This document shows positions 17,562-25,436 of a stretch of DNA of 64,000 nucleotides, piece by piece. A program made the translations under genes and the position numbers. Source of the stretch: Streptomyces typhae (GTDB lineage: Bacteria; Actinomycetota; Actinomycetes; Streptomycetales; Streptomycetaceae); contig NZ_WPNZ01000008.1 of assembly GCF_009755605.1 (NCBI RefSeq), positions 1 through 64,000 of the forward strand, written 5' to 3'. The notes beneath the pieces are model-generated. The model did no database searches. It was given only the letters and a program-made list of their open reading frames with translations, and had not been told where the DNA came from. Numbering within the stretch: position 1 is the first letter of the stretch; the number at the start of each line of letters is the position of its first letter.

Positions 17562-17576
17562 TTCCACCATGAGGAA
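17562..17576 (+). promoter_or_regulatory. Putative AllR-type operator upstream of malate synthase
   Basis: TTCCACCATGAGGAA matches the palindrome TTCCACAAAGTGGAA found between allantoinase and the IclR gene at 12 of 15 positions. It lies 155 bp before the malate synthase ATG. The remaining spacer 17447-17730 holds no gene; GAAGGAAG precedes the start codon. Confidence 0.55.
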
Positions 17577-17730
17577 ACTAGTATCCACTGTTCAGAAGCG
17601 CCCGACCCGGTGGACGGCGCCCGCAGCCGTATCCCGGCCCCGCGGCACCGAGTGCCGTGCCGACCGCCCGGCGGCCCGCGGCGCGCCGCTCCCGCCCGTG
17701 ATGCAAGCTCGCTGAAGGAAGTGACAGCTC

Positions 17731-19353
17731 ATGTCCGCACCAGCGCCGTCCCCGCTGGCCATCGTCGACGCCGAGCCCCTGCCCCGGCAGGAAGAGGTCC
17801 TCACCCCCGCGGCCCTCGCCTTCGTGGCCGAGCTGCACCGGCGGTTCACACCGCGGCGTGACGAACTCCTCGCCCGCCGCGCGGAGCGCCGCGTCGAGAT
17901 CGCCCGCACCTCGACCCTGGACTTCCTGCCGGAGACCGCCGCGATCCGCGCGGACGACTCCTGGAAGGTCGCTCCCGCCCCGGCCGCCCTGACCGACCGC
18001 CGGGTGGAGATCACCGGCCCCACGGACCGCAAGATGACCATCAACGCGCTGAACTCCGGCGCGAGGGTCTGGCTCGCCGACTTCGAGGACGCCTCGGCTC
18101 CCACCTGGGAGAACGTGATCCTCGGCCAGCGCAACCTCACCGACGCCTACGAGCGCCGCATCGACTTCACCGACGAGCGCACCGGCAAGTCGTACGCCCT
18201 CAAGGACGCCGCCGAACTCGCCACCGTCGTGATGCGTCCGCGCGGCTGGCACCTGGACGAGCGGCACCTCACCGACGAGGCGGGACGCCCGGTGCCGGGC
18301 GCGCTCGTCGACTTCGGCCTGTACTTCTTCCACAACGCCCAGCGCCTGCTCGACCTCGGCAAGGGCCCGTACTTCTACCTGCCGAAGACGGAGTCGCACC
18401 TGGAGGCGCGCCTGTGGAACGACGTCTTCGTCTTCGCGCAGGACCACCTCGGCATCCCCCAGGGCACCGTCCGCGCCACCGTCCTCATCGAGACGATCAC
18501 GGCCGCGTACGAGATGGAGGAGATCCTGTACGAGCTGCGGGACCACGCCTCCGGTCTGAACGCGGGGCGCTGGGACTACCTCTTCTCCATCGTCAAGAAC
18601 TTCCGTGACGGCGGCCGGAAGTTCGTCCTGCCGGACCGCAACGCGGTCACGATGACGGCGCCGTTCATGCGCGCCTACACCGAACTCCTCGTCCGCACCT
18701 GCCACAAGCGCGGCGCGCACGCGATCGGCGGCATGGCGGCGTTCATCCCCTCCCGCAGGGACGCCGAGGTCAACAAGGTCGCCTTCGAGAAGGTCCGCGC
18801 CGACAAGGACCGCGAGGCGGGCGACGGCTTCGACGGCTCCTGGGTGGCCCACCCCGACCTCGTCCCCATCGCCATGGAGTCCTTCGACAAGGTCCTCGGC
18901 GACCGGCCGAACCAGAAGGACCGCCTGCGCGAGGACGTCTCCGTGGCCGCCGGCGAGCTGATCGCCGTCGACTCCCTCGCCGCGAGCCCCACCTACGACG
19001 GTCTCGTCAACGCCGTCCAGGTCGGCATCCGCTACATCGAGGCCTGGCTGCGCGGCCTCGGCGCCGTCGCCATCTTCAACCTCATGGAGGACGCGGCCAC
19101 CGCCGAGATCTCCCGTTCCCAGATCTGGCAGTGGATCAACGCGGGCGTCGTCTTCGAGGACGGCAGGCCAGCGACGGCGGACCTCACCCGTGAGATCGCC
19201 GCGGCCGAACTCGACGCCATCCGCACCGAGATCGGCGCGGACGCCTTCGCGGCGGGCAAGTGGCAGGAGGCGCACGACCTGCTGCTCCAGGTGTCCCTGG
19301 ACGAGGACTACGCGGACTTCCTGACGCTGCCCGCCTACGAGCGGCTGCGCTGA
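17731..19353 (+). CDS. aceB: Malate synthase (form A)
   Basis: A 540-residue enzyme condensing glyoxylate with acetyl-CoA to malate. Form A features are plain: length, the N-terminal region RRVEITGPTDRKMTINALNSGA, LADFEDASAPTWENV, GTVRATVLIETITAAYEMEEILYELRDHASGLNAGRWDY and IGGMAAFIPSRRD, with the catalytic Asp region LMEDAATAEISRSQIWQW near the C-terminus. ATG 17731 has GAAGGAAG about 10 nt upstream. Allantoin degradation yields glyoxylate, so this enzyme drains the pathway into central metabolism; the shared palindrome upstream supports co-regulation with the allantoin genes. Confidence 0.96.
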   Translation: MSAPAPSPLAIVDAEPLPRQEEVLTPAALAFVAELHRRFTPRRDELLARRAERRVEIARTSTLDFLPETAAIRADDSWKVAPAPAALTDRRVEITGPTDRKMTINALNSGARVWLADFEDASAPTWENVILGQRNLTDAYERRIDFTDERTGKSYALKDAAELATVVMRPRGWHLDERHLTDEAGRPVPGALVDFGLYFFHNAQRLLDLGKGPYFYLPKTESHLEARLWNDVFVFAQDHLGIPQGTVRATVLIETITAAYEMEEILYELRDHASGLNAGRWDYLFSIVKNFRDGGRKFVLPDRNAVTMTAPFMRAYTELLVRTCHKRGAHAIGGMAAFIPSRRDAEVNKVAFEKVRADKDREAGDGFDGSWVAHPDLVPIAMESFDKVLGDRPNQKDRLREDVSVAAGELIAVDSLAASPTYDGLVNAVQVGIRYIEAWLRGLGAVAIFNLMEDAATAEISRSQIWQWINAGVVFEDGRPATADLTREIAAAELDAIRTEIGADAFAAGKWQEAHDLLLQVSLDEDYADFLTLPAYERLR

Positions 19354-19355
19354 CG

Positions 19356-19649
19356 TCAGCTCCCCGGATCCGAGTGGCCCAGGCTCCGGCCCGGTGCCAC
19401 TCGGTCGCGCACCAGGCGCTTGACGGCCGCCGGCTCCGGGAAGCCCTGCTCCTTGCGGTCCCACACCGGCTCGCCGTCCACCCGTACGACGAACACCCCG
19501 CCCGTGCCCGGCTTCAGGGCCAGCTCGGTGAGTTCCGTCTCGAAGGTGGTCAGGAGTTCCTGGGCCAGCCAGGCCGCGCGGGGCAGCCAGCGGCACTGGG
19601 TGCAGTACTCGATCTCCACGCGATGCGGCGGGCGGCTTCCGGTGGTCAT
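19356..19649 (-). CDS. SelT/SelW/SelH (Rdx)-family thioredoxin-like protein
   Basis: A 97-residue cytoplasmic protein of the Rdx fold: HRVEIEYCTQCRWLPRAAWLAQELLTTF near the start, with CxxC where animal homologues carry CxxU, then GTGGVFVVRVDGEPVWDRKEQGFPEPAAVKRLVRD. A redox role with an unknown partner is expected from the family. The ATG at 19649 overlaps the stop of the HipA-like gene upstream (ATGA). The stop lies two bases beyond the malate synthase stop, where GCTGACGTCAGC forms a small palindrome. Confidence 0.88.
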   Translation of the reverse strand: MTTGSRPPHRVEIEYCTQCRWLPRAAWLAQELLTTFETELTELALKPGTGGVFVVRVDGEPVWDRKEQGFPEPAAVKRLVRDRVAPGRSLGHSDPGS

Positions 19650-20560
19650 GGGTACCTCTTCGCGGGGCGCGGGTCGGGTTTGCCGTGCAGGTCGGGGACC
19701 CGCTTCAGCCAGGCGGGGCGGGCGGCCTCGGTGGCCCGTGCGCGGCGGGTGTCCTCGGCGGCGAGTTCCGCGCGGGACGGGAAGTCGGTGGGGAGCCAGG
19801 CCGCGGAGGCGCGGGCGCGGGCCGTCAGGTAGGTGACGTAGGCCTCGCGGAGTTCGTCGGGCGAGGTGAAGCCGGGCTCGTCGGCGAGCCAGGCGTCGGG
19901 GACGTCCGCCGTGACGGCGCGCAGCAGCTCCTCGGTGACCAGCGGCGCGAGCTCCGCGTCGGCCGCCCGCGTGTCGGGCCCGTAGCGGCCGAGGGCGTGC
20001 CCGCGGAAGTCGTACGCCTTCTCGGCGGTGGCGAGGACCGACGCGGCGTCCCAGCGGTGGTGGAAGACCAGGGCGGCGCCGTGGTCGATGAGCCACAGGC
20101 GCGGCGGCCGGACCCCGAACGTGGGCCACACCATGAGGTTCGAGCTGTGCACCGTGCGGTCGACGTTCGCGGTGAGCGCGTCGAGCCAGACGACCTTGCC
20201 CGCTTCCTCCGGGCCCACGTCGAGTGCGGTGTCCGGGGTGAAGTCGTGCGCCCCCGGCAGATAGTCCATGCCGAGGTTGAGGCCCGCGCTGGCCCGCAGC
20301 AGGTCCTGGACCTCCTGGTGCGGCTCGTGCGCGGCTACCGCCGGGTCGAAGTGGGCGAGCACGAGCTGGGGCACGCGCAGGCCGAGGCGGCGCGCCAGCT
20401 CGCCGACGACGATCTCGGCGACGAGCGCCTTGCGGCCCTGCGCGGAGCCGGTGAACTTCAGGACGTAGGTCCCGAGGTCGTCGGCCTCGACGACTCCGGG
20501 TACCGACCCGCCCGCCCGCAGCGGCTCGACATAGCGGGTCGCGGTGACTTCTCTCAGCAT
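19646..20560 (-). CDS. HipA-like kinase-fold protein
   Basis: A 304-residue protein of the HipA/PI3-4-kinase-like superfamily. Motifs: nucleotide-lid region YVLKFTGSAQGRKALVAEIVVGELARRLGL (Lys for phosphate contact), GMDYLPGA, WLDALTANVDRTVHSSNLMVW (catalytic loop with D and N) and LWLIDHGAALVFHHRW (metal-binding D). Unlike true HipA toxins there is no HipB-type antitoxin partner; it is followed by the SelW-like gene in a 4-bp overlap and preceded by the TetR gene in a 7-bp overlap. This lone form is common in actinomycetes and its substrate is unknown. Confidence 0.78.
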   Translation of the reverse strand: MLREVTATRYVEPLRAGGSVPGVVEADDLGTYVLKFTGSAQGRKALVAEIVVGELARRLGLRVPQLVLAHFDPAVAAHEPHQEVQDLLRASAGLNLGMDYLPGAHDFTPDTALDVGPEEAGKVVWLDALTANVDRTVHSSNLMVWPTFGVRPPRLWLIDHGAALVFHHRWDAASVLATAEKAYDFRGHALGRYGPDTRAADAELAPLVTEELLRAVTADVPDAWLADEPGFTSPDELREAYVTYLTARARASAAWLPTDFPSRAELAAEDTRRARATEAARPAWLKRVPDLHGKPDPRPAKRYP

Positions 20561-21264
20561 TCTCCCAGCCCAGCGGCCGGTTCGAGGCTGCGGCCGAGCC
20601 GGACCGCCATGCCGTCGAGGACGATGCCGAGACCGAACTCGAACGCGTCGGTGCGCGCGGTGCGCGGATCGGCGTTCAGGCGGGCCTGGTCCGCCACCCG
20701 TGCCTGTAGCCGGGGGAACTGGGCCACGATCTGGTCGGCGCTGGCCGCGGCCTCCTGCAACCGCTTCCGCACCGCCTCGCCGTCCTGCCGGCCCTTCAGC
20801 AGCCGGGCCTGCGCGGAGTCCTGGTAGGCGGCACCGATCACCAGCGTGAACAGGGTGTTGACCGCCCAGTCGAGGTCGACGCCGGTGAACCCCGCGGCCT
20901 CGAAGATCGCATAGCTGTGGTCCTGGTAGCGGGCCATCCCGACGCCGTAGGCCAGACAGCTGGGGATCGCGGGGATCAGCCAGTGATGGGTCACCCCGAG
21001 GTCGTAGGTGCTGCGCGCCAGCTCGGTGGCGGCCCGCCGCCACCCCGCCTCCGCGGGATCCAGTACGGAGATCCTGCCCCAGATGCGGTCACTGGCCAGA
21101 ACTATCAGGTTCTCCTTGCTCTGCACGTGCCAGTACACCGACGTCGCGGCCGAGCCGAGGCTCTGACCGAGGCGGCGCATGCTGAGGCCGTCGAGGCCTT
21201 CCTCGTCGAGCAGCGCGATGGCGGCACTCACGATGTGCCCCTGGTTCAGGGTTCGGCGGGTCAT
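20554..21264 (-). CDS. TetR-family repressor, probable regulator of the divergent ABC exporter
   Basis: A 236-residue regulator with an N-terminal TetR helix-turn-helix (HIVSAAIALLDEEGLDGLSMRRLGQSLGSAATSVYWHVQSKENLI) and a TetR-class C-terminal ligand domain. It is transcribed away from a DrrAB-type exporter, and the 109-bp spacer contains a perfect 9-bp-arm palindrome plus a second copy of half of it, the standard layout for a drug-responsive repressor/exporter pair. The ligand may be the peptide made by the NRPS cluster to the right. ATG 21264 sits directly beside the first operator copy. Confidence 0.9.
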   Translation of the reverse strand: MTRRTLNQGHIVSAAIALLDEEGLDGLSMRRLGQSLGSAATSVYWHVQSKENLIVLASDRIWGRISVLDPAEAGWRRAATELARSTYDLGVTHHWLIPAIPSCLAYGVGMARYQDHSYAIFEAAGFTGVDLDWAVNTLFTLVIGAAYQDSAQARLLKGRQDGEAVRKRLQEAAASADQIVAQFPRLQARVADQARLNADPRTARTDAFEFGLGIVLDGMAVRLGRSLEPAAGLGEC

Positions 21265-21276
21265 GGGCCCACCTTA

Positions 21277-21355
21277 ACTTGAACAGTGTCCGAGACTCAC
21301 TTGCGTGCCGTTCAGAGCCTCCCGTACGGTGTTCAAGTACGCACTTGAACAGTGT
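21277..21355. promoter_or_regulatory. TetR operators between regulator and exporter genes
   Basis: Arms TGTTCAAGT (21330-21338) and ACTTGAACA (21343-21351) form a perfect inverted repeat with a 4-nt spacer. The sequence ACTTGAACAGTGT occurs at 21277-21289 and again at 21343-21355, each followed by a CGAG (21291-21294; 21357-21360) with one mismatch between. One copy lies next to the TetR start, the other next to the exporter start, so the repressor can control both directions. Confidence 0.75.
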
Positions 21356-21373
21356 ACGAGGAGTGGCTGACGA

Positions 21374-22339
21374 ATGACTGAGGCGACGGTCGCCCCCGCG
21401 GTGCGGGTGCGCGGGCTGCACAAGTCCTACGGCTCGAAGCAGGTCCTCGCGGGCGTGGATCTCGACGTGCCCCCCGGCACCGTCTTCGCCCTGCTCGGGC
21501 CGAACGGCGCCGGCAAGACCACCACGGTGCACGTCCTGAGCACCCTGGTGCAGGCCGACGGCGGCGAGGTCCAGGTGGCCGGGCACGACCTGCGGAAGGA
21601 TCCCGACGCCGTCCGCTCGGCCATCGGGCTCACCGGCCAGTTCGCGGCGGTGGACAAGGTGCTCACCGGCGCGGAGAACATGCGCCTGATCGCCAGGCTC
21701 CGGCACCTCGACCGCGCGGCGGCCCGGCGCCGGATCGCCGACCTGCTGGAGCTGTTCGAACTCGGCGAGGCGGCGGACGAACCGCTGCACACCTACTCCG
21801 GCGGCATGCGCCGCAAGCTCGACCTGGCGCTGACCCTGCTGGACCGGCCGCAGATCATCTTCCTGGACGAGCCCACGACCGGACTCGACCCGCGCAGCCG
21901 GCAGGCGATGTGGGACATCGTCCGCGACGTCGTCGCCCAGGGGACCACGGTCCTCCTCACCACGCAGTATCTGGAGGAGGCCGACCAGCTCGCCGACCGG
22001 ATCGCCGTCCTGGACGGCGGCAGGCTCGTCGCCGACGGCACCTCGGAGCAGCTCAAGGCCCGGATCGGCGGAGGGCGGATCGAGCTGCGCTTCGACACCG
22101 CCGCCACCCTCGACGCCGCGGCCCTGGCGGTGCCGGGATCGACGCGGGAGGACGAGACCCTCACCCTCACCGCCCCGATGGACGCCCTCGGCACCCGCTC
22201 GATCCGCACGGTCCTCGGCCAGCTGGACCGCGCGCGGATCGAACCGCTCTCCCTGGGCGTGCAGACCCCCAACCTCGACGACGTGTTCCTCGCTCTGACG
22301 GGCGCGACCGGCAAGAAGGAAGAGAGCGTGACCCGATGA
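21374..22339 (+). CDS. DrrA-type ABC exporter ATPase
   Basis: A 321-residue ATPase of the daunorubicin-resistance type. Motifs: Walker A GPNGAGKTT, Q-loop ITGQF-like segment IGLTGQFAAVDKVLTG, signature YSGGMRRKLDLALTL, Walker B IIFLDEPTTGLDPRSR, and the C-terminal extension ending LGVQTPNLDDVFLALTG that marks the DrrA subfamily. It pairs with the ABC-2 permease that overlaps it by 4 bp. Together with TetR control at the edge of the NRPS cluster, export of, and self-protection from, the peptide product is the best explanation. Confidence 0.93.
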   Translation: MTEATVAPAVRVRGLHKSYGSKQVLAGVDLDVPPGTVFALLGPNGAGKTTTVHVLSTLVQADGGEVQVAGHDLRKDPDAVRSAIGLTGQFAAVDKVLTGAENMRLIARLRHLDRAAARRRIADLLELFELGEAADEPLHTYSGGMRRKLDLALTLLDRPQIIFLDEPTTGLDPRSRQAMWDIVRDVVAQGTTVLLTTQYLEEADQLADRIAVLDGGRLVADGTSEQLKARIGGGRIELRFDTAATLDAAALAVPGSTREDETLTLTAPMDALGTRSIRTVLGQLDRARIEPLSLGVQTPNLDDVFLALTGATGKKEESVTR

Positions 22340-23148
22340 GCACCACCCTCGCCCCCGCGCCGCGCAGCACGGCCACGCACCCGTTCACCGACACCCTCAC
22401 CATGCTGGGACGCAACCTCAAGCGGATGCAGCGCAACCCGACGCAGGTGATCGTCGTGATCGCCGTGCCGGTGATCTTCCTGGTGCTGTTCGTCCACGTC
22501 TTCGGCAACACGATCGGCGCGGGCATCGGGGCCCACGGGACCGACCGGTATCTGGCCTACGTCGTCCCCGGCGTCCTGGTCCTCGGCATCTCCGCCGGCT
22601 CCCAGACGACCTCCGTCACGGTGAACACCGACATGACGGAGGGAATCATCGCACGCTTCCGCACCATGGCCATCGCCCGCGGCGCCGTACTGACCGGCCA
22701 TGTGCTGGGCTCCATGATCCAGACGCTGCTCGGCATGGCCGGTGTCACGGGCATCGCGCTGCTGCTCGGCTACCGGCCCGACGCGAGCGCCGTGGACTGG
22801 CTGGGCACGGCCGCGGTGGTCACCATGATCGCCTTCGCCCTGAGCTGGCTGGCCGTCGCCCTCGGAACCTCCGCGGGCTCCGCGTCGGTCGCGAGCAACC
22901 TGCCCATGCCCTTGGTGCTGCTGCCGTTCCTCGGCAGCGGCTTCGTGCCCGCCGACACGATGCCCGACGGACTGCGCTGGTTCTCCGAGCACCAGCCCTT
23001 CACTCCGTTCATCGACGCCGTCAGGGGCCTGCTCGACGGCAGGCCCGCGGGCGAGGACATCGTGCTCACCGCCGTCTGGTGCGGCGCGATCGCCGTCGTC
23101 GGCTACGCCTGGGCACTGGCCCAGTACAACCGGAAATCCGTCCGGTGA
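22336..23148 (+). CDS. DrrB-type ABC-2 exporter permease
   Basis: A 270-residue membrane protein with about six spans (VIVVIAVPVIFLVLFVHVFG, YLAYVVPGVLVLGISAGS, LLGMAGVTGIALLLG, VVTMIAFALSWLAVALGTS, MPLVLLPFLGSGFVP, AVWCGAIAVVGYAWALA) and the ABC-2 family region PFTPFIDAVRGLLDG. ATG 22336 overlaps the ATPase stop as ATGA. It forms the transmembrane half of the exporter. A 446-bp spacer follows before the first NRPS gene. Confidence 0.93.
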   Translation: MSTTLAPAPRSTATHPFTDTLTMLGRNLKRMQRNPTQVIVVIAVPVIFLVLFVHVFGNTIGAGIGAHGTDRYLAYVVPGVLVLGISAGSQTTSVTVNTDMTEGIIARFRTMAIARGAVLTGHVLGSMIQTLLGMAGVTGIALLLGYRPDASAVDWLGTAAVVTMIAFALSWLAVALGTSAGSASVASNLPMPLVLLPFLGSGFVPADTMPDGLRWFSEHQPFTPFIDAVRGLLDGRPAGEDIVLTAVWCGAIAVVGYAWALAQYNRKSVR

Positions 23149-23594
23149 GAAAAAGCGCCGACGAGCGCCGCCGCGAGCATCATCCCCCTCGGCCGGATGT
23201 AATCCAGCACGGACAGTGATTGCGAAAGGAAATAACCACGTCGACCTTGGTAAAGGCACGGCGAATGCAGCGCGCGATAAAGTTCTCACGATGAGAACAG
23301 GTCGCTCAATTCCACCGTGAATGCGGCTTGATTTTCGCCCCCGTCCCGTCAACGAGACGAAAGCCCATTCGCCGTGCGGCGCCATTCAGTTGATACGCCG
23401 CCATGGGCTCACTACCGTGGGCGACGGTTTCGGACGACGTCGGTATGCCTGGTCACAAGGACCACGTCGGATTTCCCGGGCGGTATGTCGACGCCCCGTA
23501 CCGCCGCGAGCCCCCGGTGCCCCTCCTCCTGGAGTCCTCCTGGAGCCGGCGCGCCGGGCCTGTCGCAGGCATCGAACGCGAAGGGAGCAGGGAC
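23149..23594 (+). promoter_or_regulatory. Spacer before the A-T gene with a strong palindrome
   Basis: The spacer is 446 bp of unusually AT-rich sequence for this window, without a credible gene. It contains the perfect palindrome GTTCTCA-CGA-TGAGAAC at 23282-23298 (7-bp arms), a good candidate operator for the biosynthetic genes. AAGGGAG lies about 10 nt before the ATG at 23595. I could not settle a promoter. An open frame starting at 23403 extends the A-T protein by 64 residues, but the extension lacks domain features. Confidence 0.45.
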
Positions 23595-25403
23595 ATGTCC
23601 GATGGCACGCCCGAGTGGAGTGCCGGCCAGGAGGAGCAGCGGGACTGGCCGTGTGTGCACGAACTGGTCGGCGAGCGCGCCCGGTCGGCCCCCGAGGCGG
23701 TCGCCGTGGTCGCGGGGCCGGAGACCATGACGTACGGGCAGTTGGACGACCGGTCCGGCCGGCTCGCGAACCTGCTGGTCGACGCCGGGGTACGGCGGGG
23801 CGACGTGGTCGCGGTGTGCTTGCCGCGCGGCCCGGAACTCGTCACCGCGCTGCTCGCCGTGGCGCGGGCCGGCGGTGCCTACCTGCCGCTCGACCCCGGG
23901 TATCCGACGGAGCGGCTCGGCTTCATGCTGGCCGACGCCGACGTGTCGGTGTGCGTGACGCGGAGTTCCCTGGCGGGGAAGGTGCGCGGGGCGACCGGTG
24001 CCGCCTTCCTGGTCCTGGACGAGCAGGAGCAGGCCCTGGCCGCCCGGCCCGCCGAACCTCCGGCCGTCCCGGTCGGCGGGCGGGACGCGGCGTACGTGAT
24101 CTACACGTCGGGCTCGACCGGCAGGCCGAAGGGCACGGTGATCGAGCACCGGTCGATCACCGCGCTGCTCCACGGCGCCGACTACATCCCGCTGCGGGAC
24201 GACGACGTCGTCGCCCAGGGCGCCGACGCGACGTTCGACGCGGCGACCTTCGAGATCTGGGCGCCACTGGCCGCGGGCGCCCGGATGGTGGTCGTCGACA
24301 AGGACACGATGCTCGACCCGAAGGCCCTCACCGAGGCGCTGACCAGGTACGGCGTCAGCACCCTCGTGCTCACCACGGCGGTGTTCAACCAGGTCGTCGC
24401 CGTCCGGCCCGACGCGTTCGCCTCGCTGCGCCATCTGCTCTTCGGCGGTGAGGCGGTGCATCCGGACCGGGTGGCACAGGCCCTGGCGGGGAGTCCGCCG
24501 CAGCGCCTCGTCCACAGCTACGGGCCCACGGAGACGACCACCTTCGCCACCTGGCACCTGGTGTCGCGGGCCGACGGGCACCGCACGGTGCCCATCGGCC
24601 GTCCGGTCGTGAACACCAGCGTCCATGTGCTCGACGACCGGCTGAGCGAGGTCCCCGCGGGGGTCACCGGTGAGCTGTTCATCGGCGGGCCGGGGGTGGC
24701 GAGGGGGTATCTGGCCCGCCCCGGTCTCACCGCGGAGCGCTTCCTGCCCGATCCCTTCGCGACCGCGCCGGGCGAGCGGCTGTACCGCACCGGTGATCTG
24801 GTGCGACGGTCCCCGGCGGGGGCGCTGGAGTACGTCGGGCGGATCGACCGCCAGGTCAAGGTCCGCGGGTTCCGGATCGAGCCGAACGAGATCGAGCTCG
24901 TCCTCCAGCAGCACCCGGACGTCGACGCCGCCGTGGTGGTCGCCCGCGACGAGGGTGACCACAAGCGACTCGTCGGCTATGTGCGCCCGCTGCCCGGCCA
25001 CCGTCCGGACCCGGCCGCCCTGCGCGACTTCGCCGCGGAGCGGCTGCCGGACTTCATGGTGCCCGCGGCCGTCGTCCCGCTCGACGGGTTCCCGCTCACC
25101 CCGAGCGGCAAGGTCGACCGGGCCGCGCTCCCCGCACCGCAGCTCGGTGCGGACAGCGAGGACTACGTCGCGCCCCGCACGGACGACGAGCGGGTGCTCG
25201 CCACGATCTGGGCCGAGGTGCTCGACCTCGACCGCGTCGGGGTGACGGACAACTTCTACGAGCTCGGCGGCGACTCCGTCCTCGGGATCAAGGTGGTCGC
25301 CGAGGCTCGGGCCGCGGGCGTGGCGATCTCGGCCAAGTCCCTGTTCCGCCTCCAGACCATCGCGGCGCTGAGCGCCGCGGCGCACGCCGCGGCAGCCGGC
25401 TGA
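23595..25403 (+). CDS. Free-standing NRPS adenylation-thiolation (A-T) didomain protein
   Basis: A 602-residue protein activating an amino acid and loading it on its own carrier. A domain (about 25-520): YVIYTSGSTGRPKG, FDAATFEIW, SYGPTETT, LYRTGDLVR, GRIDRQVKVRGFRIE and the catalytic Lys in LTPSGKVDR. T domain: NFYELGGDSVLGIK with the phosphopantetheine Ser561. By-eye alignment to GrsA gives the pocket code D-A-F-V-L-G-S-T-F-K, close to codes for branched aliphatics (Ile DAFFLGVTFK, Val DAFWIGGTFK). It has no condensation domain, so its residue must be moved or tailored in trans. The NRPS module with a dead A domain at 32.6-35.7 kb is the obvious client; P450 hydroxylation on this carrier is another option. 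Confidence 0.93.
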   Translation: MSDGTPEWSAGQEEQRDWPCVHELVGERARSAPEAVAVVAGPETMTYGQLDDRSGRLANLLVDAGVRRGDVVAVCLPRGPELVTALLAVARAGGAYLPLDPGYPTERLGFMLADADVSVCVTRSSLAGKVRGATGAAFLVLDEQEQALAARPAEPPAVPVGGRDAAYVIYTSGSTGRPKGTVIEHRSITALLHGADYIPLRDDDVVAQGADATFDAATFEIWAPLAAGARMVVVDKDTMLDPKALTEALTRYGVSTLVLTTAVFNQVVAVRPDAFASLRHLLFGGEAVHPDRVAQALAGSPPQRLVHSYGPTETTTFATWHLVSRADGHRTVPIGRPVVNTSVHVLDDRLSEVPAGVTGELFIGGPGVARGYLARPGLTAERFLPDPFATAPGERLYRTGDLVRRSPAGALEYVGRIDRQVKVRGFRIEPNEIELVLQQHPDVDAAVVVARDEGDHKRLVGYVRPLPGHRPDPAALRDFAAERLPDFMVPAAVVPLDGFPLTPSGKVDRAALPAPQLGADSEDYVAPRTDDERVLATIWAEVLDLDRVGVTDNFYELGGDSVLGIKVVAEARAAGVAISAKSLFRLQTIAALSAAAHAAAAG

Positions 25404-25436
25404 TCTCTCGACCGTTCCCTATGCGTGGAGGGCGTA

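Noticed and set aside
19646..20560. HipBA toxin-antitoxin module
   Set aside because: No HipB-like helix-turn-helix gene is adjacent; the TetR gene upstream belongs with the exporter.
23403..23594. N-terminal extension of the A-T protein
   Set aside because: The extra 64 residues contain no domain sequence, and ATG 23595 has a ribosome site and matches the expected A-domain start.
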